In this document: positions 59,099-64,000 of the stretch, one piece after another
Layout: each line of letters starts with the position of its first letter
Numbering within the stretch: the stretch's first letter is position 1
From: JAGWBG01 sp034421095
GTDB lineage: Bacteria; Chloroflexota; Dehalococcoidia; Lucifugimonadales; JAGWBF01
Length of the DNA: 64,000 nucleotides
Assembly: GCA_034421095.1 (NCBI GenBank)
Contig: DAOUKR010000002.1
Location: 1 to 64,000 of the forward strand
Direction: 5' to 3'
Made by a program: the position numbers and the translations under genes
Notes under the pieces: model-generated
Databases searched by the model: none
What the model was told of the DNA's origin: nothing
What the model saw: the letters and a program-made list of their open reading frames with translations, nothing else

Positions 59099-59911
59099 AT
59101 GCCTACGGCTCAGGTGAACGGTGCAGAGATTTACTACGAGGAGGTCGGCAGCGGCCCTGCCATAGTCCTCACGGCGGGCGGTCTGAAGGGTGTTCATGGG
59201 TACTTCAGCGGGGTAGTGGGAGACCTGGCAAAGAACCACAGGGTCGTGACCTATGACCGCAGGTTTGGCGGCCTGTCGAAAAGCCCGATGGTGGTGCAGA
59301 GTTGGGACCTGTGCTGCCTTGACGTGATTGGCCTGATGGATGCCCTGGGCATAGAGAAGGCCACCCTGGGCGGCAACTCCTTCGGCGCAGCCATCTCCCT
59401 CAACTGCGCCTACCGATACCCGGACCGGGTCAGTGCCATATTGCCCGGCACAGTCGCCGGCGGCGTAGCCTGTGACGTAATGCTGGGAGCGCAGCTGCTC
59501 AGCGCCGCGGATCTGGCCCTCAGCAGCGGGATGCAGGCGGTTGCCGAAGGCCCCGACCCCACCAACCGCTACGCACACTTCATCCCCGACGCCATACAGA
59601 CCGACCCCGAATTCCGAAAGGCTTTCGAGTCAATTGAGGTCAATGACTTCGTACAGGCGATGAGGGACACGGTAGACTCCCTCTTCGACGGCAACTACGT
59701 GACCCTCGGAACGACGGAGGAGTTGCTCAGGGGAGTACGGACACCCGCCCTCGTCATGCCAGGAAACGACGACATACATCCCCGTGCCAAGGCGGAGGCC
59801 GTACACCGCCTCGTCCCGGGCTGCCAGTGGGGTGAGGTCCGGCGTCCCACCGAGGAGCCGGAAAAGTACATAGAGAAGGTCCTCAAGTTCCTAGGCGACG
59901 TTGGGGCCTAG
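59099..59911 (+). CDS. Alpha/beta hydrolase
   Basis: A 270-residue alpha/beta-hydrolase behind AAAGGAGGTGG. The oxyanion region LTAGGLKGVHGYF is near 24, VTYDRRFGGLS near 50, and the nucleophile elbow GNSFG at 92-96 (Ser94). A catalytic Asp fits GNDDIHP near 222. At the place where the usual His falls (before the last helix) I read EVRRPTEEPEKY, with no His; the only nearby His residues lie earlier, in IHPRAKAEAVHR. The active site may be altered, or the His comes from another loop. Substrate unknown; it precedes a crotonase and an acyl-CoA synthetase. Confidence 0.85.
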   Translation: MPTAQVNGAEIYYEEVGSGPAIVLTAGGLKGVHGYFSGVVGDLAKNHRVVTYDRRFGGLSKSPMVVQSWDLCCLDVIGLMDALGIEKATLGGNSFGAAISLNCAYRYPDRVSAILPGTVAGGVACDVMLGAQLLSAADLALSSGMQAVAEGPDPTNRYAHFIPDAIQTDPEFRKAFESIEVNDFVQAMRDTVDSLFDGNYVTLGTTEELLRGVRTPALVMPGNDDIHPRAKAEAVHRLVPGCQWGEVRRPTEEPEKYIEKVLKFLGDVGA

Positions 59912-60006
59912 TCCAACATCTATCTCCCCAGTCTAACTGCCGACCTTCCTCTACACTGGGGAAGGCGAGAGTTTGTGCGACGGTGGATTCGCCGGGAGGT
60001 GGGACA

Positions 60007-60768
60007 TTGGCAAAATTCGAGGAGTACGCCAACAAATACGAAACCGTCCGCATGGAGCGGAGGGACGGCATCATCCAAATCACCCTCCATACCAACGGCG
60101 GGACCATGCAGGTGGGCAGCGGGCCTTCCCACCGGGAGTTGCCCCAAGCCTTTTATGACATAGGCAGCGACCCGGACAACAAGGTGGTGATTATGACGGG
60201 GGCCGGCGAGGAGTTCTCCGGCCCCCTCGCCACTCCCTACTCAGGGCCTCCAATAACCGCCCGCCAGTGGGACGCCACCTACTGGGAGGGCAAGCACCTC
60301 ATAATGAACCTGTTGAACATAGAGGTGCCTGTGATTAGCGCCATCAACGGCCCGGCGTTGCGCCTTTCCTTCATACCCCTGCTCTGCGACATCGTCCTGG
60401 CCGCCGAGGAGGCCGCCTTCCAGGACTCGGGACATTTCCCCAGGGGAGTTGTCCCGGGAGACGGGATGCACATTATCTACCCCCTGCTAATGGGCATGAA
60501 CAGGGGCAGGTACTTCCTTCTGACCGGACAGACCATCTCGGCACACGAGGCCCAGAATATGGGGCTGGTCAACGAGGTGATGTCCAGAGACAAGCTGCTG
60601 CCCCGGGCATGGGAGCTGGCCGAGCAAATAGCCCAGCAGCCCCCGCTGGTGATACGATATACACGTGTTGCCCTTACCCAGCACTTGAAGAGCCTGATGC
60701 ACGACATGTTGGGGTACGGGCTGGCTCTCGAAGGGTTGGGGCAGGTAGACTCGTCAAGCGACCGGTAG
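60007..60768 (+). CDS. Crotonase-family protein (enoyl-CoA hydratase-like)
   Basis: A 254-residue crotonase-fold protein. GGGAGGTG with a 7-base spacing favours the TTG at 60007; a GTG at 59983 is in frame. The first oxyanion segment is MTGAGEEFSGPL near 60, less typical than usual (GAGxxFSxGxD lacks the Asp), and the second is INGPALRLSFIPLLCDIVLA near 110. GVVPGDGMHIIYP near 148 gives a further shape clue. Absence of clear catalytic Glu pair makes hydratase activity uncertain; hydrolase or isomerase functions are possible. It lies before an acyl-CoA synthetase. Confidence 0.83.
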   Translation: MAKFEEYANKYETVRMERRDGIIQITLHTNGGTMQVGSGPSHRELPQAFYDIGSDPDNKVVIMTGAGEEFSGPLATPYSGPPITARQWDATYWEGKHLIMNLLNIEVPVISAINGPALRLSFIPLLCDIVLAAEEAAFQDSGHFPRGVVPGDGMHIIYPLLMGMNRGRYFLLTGQTISAHEAQNMGLVNEVMSRDKLLPRAWELAEQIAQQPPLVIRYTRVALTQHLKSLMHDMLGYGLALEGLGQVDSSSDR

Positions 60769-60784
60769 TACAACCACATCCTCC

Positions 60785-60858
60785 GGATACGGATTCCGGC
60801 CCCGTACCTGTCTGCCGACAGGCAGGTCGAGTACGGGGCAGACTCTTTGCCGGAATGC
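60785..60858. repeat. Nested palindromes before the acyl-CoA synthetase gene
   Basis: ATTCCGGC/GCCGGAAT encloses CCCCGTAC/GTACGGGG, which encloses ACCTGTC/GACAGG. The inner modules match those near 26590 and 25243. Confidence 0.75.
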
Positions 60859-60876
60859 CAAAAAAGGAAGGGCACG

Positions 60877-62784
60877 ATGACACAGCAAGAGCAGCTTGAT
60901 CACCTGCTGAAAGAGACCGACGTAGTACACCCGCCTTCCTCCCTGGTCTCCAACGCCAACCTGAAGGACTACGAGCAGGAGTACCAACGCTCCATAGAGG
61001 ACCCGGAGGGATTCTGGGCCAACGTCGCCTCGGAGCTCCGGTGGTCCCGACCCTGGGACCAGGTCTTCCAGTGGGATTACCCCACCTTTCGCTGGTTTGT
61101 GGGCGGCAAATGCAACATCACGGCAAACTGCCTTGACCGCCACGTCAATTCTCCACGGAAAAACAAGGCGGCCTTCATCTGGCTGGGCGAGGACGGCACA
61201 GAGCGCATATTCACCTACGGTCGGTTGGCCCAGATGGTGAACCGCTTCGCCAACGGCCTGAAATCCCTGGGAGTAAAGAAAGGTGACCGGGTAGTCATCT
61301 ACATGCCCCTTACCCCGGAAGGGGCCATCGCCATGCTGGCTTGTGCCCGCATCGGGGCCATTCACAGCGTGGTGTACGCCGGTTTCAGCGTCGGGGCGCT
61401 CAGGGACCGAATCCTGGACGCCAACGCCAGGGTGATTATCACGGCGGACGCCGGCTACCGCCGGGGCCGCAAGGTGGACTTGAAGGGCATAACCGACGAG
61501 GCAGTGGATGGCCTTGACGTGGTTGAGAAGGTGGTGGTGTGGCACCGTGAGACCACCGACGGCAGCACGAGCAGTGACAAAGAGGTGGACTTCAACGAGC
61601 TTCTGGAATCGGGAAGCCCCCACTGCGACCCGGAGGAGATGGACTCGGAAGACCCTCTGTATATCCTCTACACCAGCGGCACCACCGGAAGACCCAAAGG
61701 GGTGCTCCACGTCCACGGAGGGTACATGGTGGGAACCTACTACCATTTCAAGACTTTCTGGGATATTAAAGACGAGGACGTGTTCTGGTGTACCTCGGAC
61801 ATCGGGTGGGTAGTGGGCCACAGCTACATCGTCTACGCACCCCTGATTGCCGGCTCAACCACCGTGTTCAGGGAGGGTGCCCCCGACTACCCCAGCCCGG
61901 GAGCAGCCTACGAGATTATCGAGAAGTACGGGGTCAGCGTCATATTCACGGCTCCTACGGCGGTGCGTATGCTCATGCGCTATGGAGAAGACTATATCCA
62001 GGGACGGGACCTGCGGAGCCTTCGCCTTCTGACCTGCGCCGGAGAACCCCTGAACCCCGAGGCGTGGCGGTGGGCCTATGAGCACCTGTGCGGCTCAGGC
62101 GAGTGGGGATACATGACGGACAACTGGTGGCAGACGGAGACGGGAGGCCCCTGCCTGGCGACCCTGCCCATCATGCCCACCAAGCCGGGCAAGGTGGGCA
62201 AACCCATGCCAGGGGTGATAGCCGACATAGTTGACCGGGAGGGCCAGCCCATCACCGAGCCCAACAAGGGCGGCCTGCTGGTGCTGAAGCGCCCCTTCCC
62301 CCACCTGTTCCGCACAGTGTACGGCAACCCGGAGCGGTACGCCCAGGACTGGACCCGCATCCCCGAATGTTACTTCACCGGCGACGTTGCGCTGAAGGAT
62401 GAGGACGGCTACATCATGGTGGTGGGCCGGGCCGACGACGTGCTCAACGTGGCCGGTCACCGCATTGGCACGGCAGAGGTGGAGAGCGCCCTGGTCTCTC
62501 ACCCCACCGTGGCCGAGGCGGCGGTCATAGGCAAGCCCGACCCCATTCGAGGCGAGTCCATCAAGGCCTTCGTGACTCTGCGGGTGGGCAACGACCCTTC
62601 CCAGGAGATGGTATCCACCCTTCAGACCCACGTACGCCATGAGCTAGGCCCCATCGCCATCCCCTCGGAGATAGACTTTGTTCCGACACTTCCCAAGACC
62701 CGATCGGGCAAGATAATGCGCCGCCTCCTGAAAGCCCAGGAGTTGGGCCTGGATCCCGGGGACATCACCACCCTGGAGGAATGA
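60877..62784 (+). CDS. Acetyl-CoA synthetase-like acyl-CoA ligase
   Basis: A 635-residue ANL-family ligase with AAGGAAGGG before the ATG at 60877; an earlier in-frame TTG lies inside a palindromic repeat. N-terminal NPEGFW-like segment (DPEGFWANVAS), P-loop YTSGTTGRPKGVLHVHGG near 265, NWWQTETGG near 415 (adenylate site), TGDVALKDEDGYIMVVGRADDVLNVAGHRIG near 510 (hinge), and RSGKIMRR near 605 with the regulatory/catalytic Lys. The strong acetyl-CoA synthetase signature points to acetate or another short acid. It would supply a CoA-thioester from the hydrolase/crotonase steps encoded before it. Confidence 0.92.
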   Translation: MTQQEQLDHLLKETDVVHPPSSLVSNANLKDYEQEYQRSIEDPEGFWANVASELRWSRPWDQVFQWDYPTFRWFVGGKCNITANCLDRHVNSPRKNKAAFIWLGEDGTERIFTYGRLAQMVNRFANGLKSLGVKKGDRVVIYMPLTPEGAIAMLACARIGAIHSVVYAGFSVGALRDRILDANARVIITADAGYRRGRKVDLKGITDEAVDGLDVVEKVVVWHRETTDGSTSSDKEVDFNELLESGSPHCDPEEMDSEDPLYILYTSGTTGRPKGVLHVHGGYMVGTYYHFKTFWDIKDEDVFWCTSDIGWVVGHSYIVYAPLIAGSTTVFREGAPDYPSPGAAYEIIEKYGVSVIFTAPTAVRMLMRYGEDYIQGRDLRSLRLLTCAGEPLNPEAWRWAYEHLCGSGEWGYMTDNWWQTETGGPCLATLPIMPTKPGKVGKPMPGVIADIVDREGQPITEPNKGGLLVLKRPFPHLFRTVYGNPERYAQDWTRIPECYFTGDVALKDEDGYIMVVGRADDVLNVAGHRIGTAEVESALVSHPTVAEAAVIGKPDPIRGESIKAFVTLRVGNDPSQEMVSTLQTHVRHELGPIAIPSEIDFVPTLPKTRSGKIMRRLLKAQELGLDPGDITTLEE

Positions 62785-62838
62785 GCGGTGGCCGGCTAGT
62801 GGCTAGCGGTAACTAACCACCGGCCAAAGGGAGATGCC

Positions 62839-63213
62839 ATGACTACCATGAATATTCGGGAGCACGCTCAAACGGCCCGCGAGTTCCTGGAAGCGTCGGA
62901 CCGGGAGTTCGCTGCCGGGGACACCCTGCAAGGCTCGGAAAAGCTGTGGGGAGCCTTCTCCCACGCCGTGACCGCCATATCCCGGGAGAGGGGTTGGGAC
63001 TACGGGACCCACCGGAAAACCATGACCGAGGGCCTGCGGCTGGCCGATGAGCTTAATGACGGGGACTTGCGGGCAGGGGTGTTCGTTGCCCGCAGCTTTC
63101 ACTTCAACTTCTACAATCGCTCCATGGAGGACTACGACGTGGAATTAGGCCGCCCAATCGTGCGGGCCTTCGTCGAACGGGCGCTGGGCATGTTGGCGGA
63201 ACATGGTAGATGA
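62839..63213 (+). CDS. PaREP1/HEPN-like small protein, copy 1
   Basis: A 124-residue helical protein. The N-terminal half has AREFLEASDREFAAGDTLQGSEKLWGAFSHAV, the helical pattern of PaREP1/DUF-type proteins that resemble HEPN domains and often pair with nucleotidyltransferases. AAAGGGAGATG precedes the ATG. A recently duplicated copy begins 119 bases downstream; the first 150 bases of the two genes differ at only about one position, while the 3' parts differ more. Function unknown. Confidence 0.75.
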   Translation: MTTMNIREHAQTAREFLEASDREFAAGDTLQGSEKLWGAFSHAVTAISRERGWDYGTHRKTMTEGLRLADELNDGDLRAGVFVARSFHFNFYNRSMEDYDVELGRPIVRAFVERALGMLAEHGR

Positions 63214-63332
63214 GGAGTCGCCAGACGGAAAGGTTACCTCGTGTATATGTTCGATATTGCAACCAAACTATCTACAGGCTACAGGCGAACCTCGGCGGTC
63301 GGCGACAACTAGCCGTCGCTAGGGAGGATGAC

Positions 63333-63707
63333 ATGACTACCATGAATATTCGGGAGCACGCTCAAACGGCCCGCGAGTTCCTGGAAGCGTCGGACCGGGA
63401 GTTCGCTGCCGGGGACATCCTGCAAGGCTCGGAAAAGCTGTGGGGAGCCTTCTCCCACGCCGTGACCGCCATATCCCGGGAAAGAGGTTGGGATTACGGG
63501 ACCCATCGGAAAACCATAACTTCGGGCCAGCGACTGGCCGATGAGCTTGATGACGCGAACTTGCAGGCCGGGGTGTGGGCTGCCCGCAGCTTTCACCTGA
63601 ACTTTTACAACGGCTCCATGGAGGACTACGAAATGGAATTGGGCCGCCCAATCGTGCGGGCCTTCGTTGAGCGGGCGCTGGGCATATTGGCGGAACGTGG
63701 TGGATAA
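63333..63707 (+). CDS. PaREP1/HEPN-like small protein, copy 2
   Basis: A 124-residue protein; GGGAGGATGAC precedes the ATG at 63333, and a longer frame to 63210 has no duplicated sequence. About 107 of 124 residues are identical to copy 1 by my count, with most changes after residue 60 (for example Met62Ile, Glu64Ser, Arg98Gly-like), so the C-terminal half evolves faster. It shares the AREFLEASDREFAAGD helix. The intergenic DNA between the copies is not duplicated. Role unknown; no nucleotidyltransferase partner gene lies in the window. Confidence 0.75.
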   Translation: MTTMNIREHAQTAREFLEASDREFAAGDILQGSEKLWGAFSHAVTAISRERGWDYGTHRKTITSGQRLADELDDANLQAGVWAARSFHLNFYNGSMEDYEMELGRPIVRAFVERALGILAERGG

Positions 63708-63747
63708 GGGATCGCCATCCTGATGGACGATTCAAAAGGAGGAAACT

Positions 63748-64000
63748 ATGATTAAGCGGCGCAACATGGTGGTACAGGTCTTGCTGATGATAATCACCCT
63801 CGGCATTTACAGCATCTACTGGTTCTACGTCACCTCAAAGGAGATGATAGAGTACAGGAACCTGAACGGAAGCGCGGGCCTATGGACCGTGCTACTATTT
63901 ATACCCTTCGCTTGGATTTATTCCTACTTCAAGCAGGGTGAGGCAGTGGATGCTCTTACCGAGGGCAAAGTCAACAGATGGATTATTTTCATACTGTGGC
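63748..64000 (+). CDS. DUF4234-type membrane protein (cut by window end)
   Basis: A partial frame of 84 residues with AAAGGAGG before the ATG at 63748. MIKRRNMVVQVLLMIITLGIYSIYWFYVTSKEM fits the start of DUF4234 proteins, which have several short membrane helices and a conserved Y-x-x-YW-x-Y/F segment; a second helix is at about 47-65 (LWTVLLFIPFAWIYSYF). The C-terminal part lies beyond the window. Function of the family is unknown. Confidence 0.75.
   Translation, partial: MIKRRNMVVQVLLMIITLGIYSIYWFYVTSKEMIEYRNLNGSAGLWTVLLFIPFAWIYSYFKQGEAVDALTEGKVNRWIIFILW

Noticed and set aside
62785..62838. Partly inverted repeat GGTGGCCGG ... CCACCGGCC
   Set aside because: The arms are short and imperfect, and the copy before the second HEPN-like gene is different; not enough to call an attachment site or operator.

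Overview
The window looks like a piece of a high-GC (by eye about 60%) aerobic bacterial chromosome. The best guess is an uncultured Chloroflexota of the Dehalococcoidia/SAR202 type. This is inferred from a split alternative complex III with c-type cytochrome maturation genes, many flavin monooxygenase, enolase, amidohydrolase and enoyl-CoA hydratase paralogs, a MoxR/DUF58/transglutaminase operon, and frequent GTG/TTG starts. No rRNA, tRNA, CRISPR array or complete insertion sequence was found. About 57 protein genes can be supported.

Layout. 1-2.7 kb: end of a probable transposase, a HAD-like protein, mutL and a small twin-arginine protein. 2.8-11.4 kb: an alternative complex III operon (two-helix protein, tiny coupled ORF, pentaheme ActA, molybdopterin-fold ActB part, Fe-S ActB part, ActF-like, ActC-like, ActD, ActE). 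11.5-16.3 kb: cytochrome c maturation (CcmH, CcmF, a CcmI-like protein, an unknown secreted protein, a ResA/CcmG thioredoxin). 16.4-21.2 kb: ROK kinase, a thiolase/DUF35/dimeric-barrel operon, an 11-residue-repeat protein and a polyprenol-phosphate mannosyltransferase. 21.2-25.0 kb: a heterodimeric ABC exporter. 25.4-40.2 kb: mainly catabolic single genes (two luciferase-like monooxygenases, an alpha/beta hydrolase, two amidohydrolases, an enolase-superfamily enzyme, an enoyl-CoA hydratase, an orphan molybdenum hydroxylase large subunit, a cupin, an FMN alpha-hydroxyacid dehydrogenase), plus a fluoride channel and a TPR protein. 40.6-46.9 kb: biotin carboxylase and biotin carrier, uvrA, proB. 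47.2-49.6 kb: an isolated aprBA pair. 49.9-54.8 kb: MoxR, DUF58 and a transglutaminase-like membrane protein whose expected catalytic Cys is Ser. 55.2-57.3 kb: duplicated Asp-box propeller genes. 57.5-58.8 kb: an AT-richer island with a HEPN protein. 59.1-64 kb: alpha/beta hydrolase, enoyl-CoA hydratase, acetyl-CoA-synthetase-like enzyme, a tandem duplication of a PaREP1/HEPN-like gene, and a truncated DUF4234 gene.

How the genes work together. ActA-F would oxidise quinol and reduce a downstream c-type cytochrome, and the ccm genes behind it attach the heme. AprBA would interconvert sulfite and adenylylsulfate with electrons exchanged elsewhere. The catabolic genes resemble a toolkit for recalcitrant organic acids feeding CoA-thioester metabolism. 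Intergenic gaps are littered with several families of short palindromes, some composite and one forming the 3' end of a gene. The most notable observations are the divergent orphan aprBA with its long leader, the Cys-to-Ser transglutaminase, the repeat protein at 20.1 kb, the doubly overlapped 45-codon ORF in the respiratory operon, the structured leader of the biotin carboxylase gene, and the recent HEPN-like duplication.
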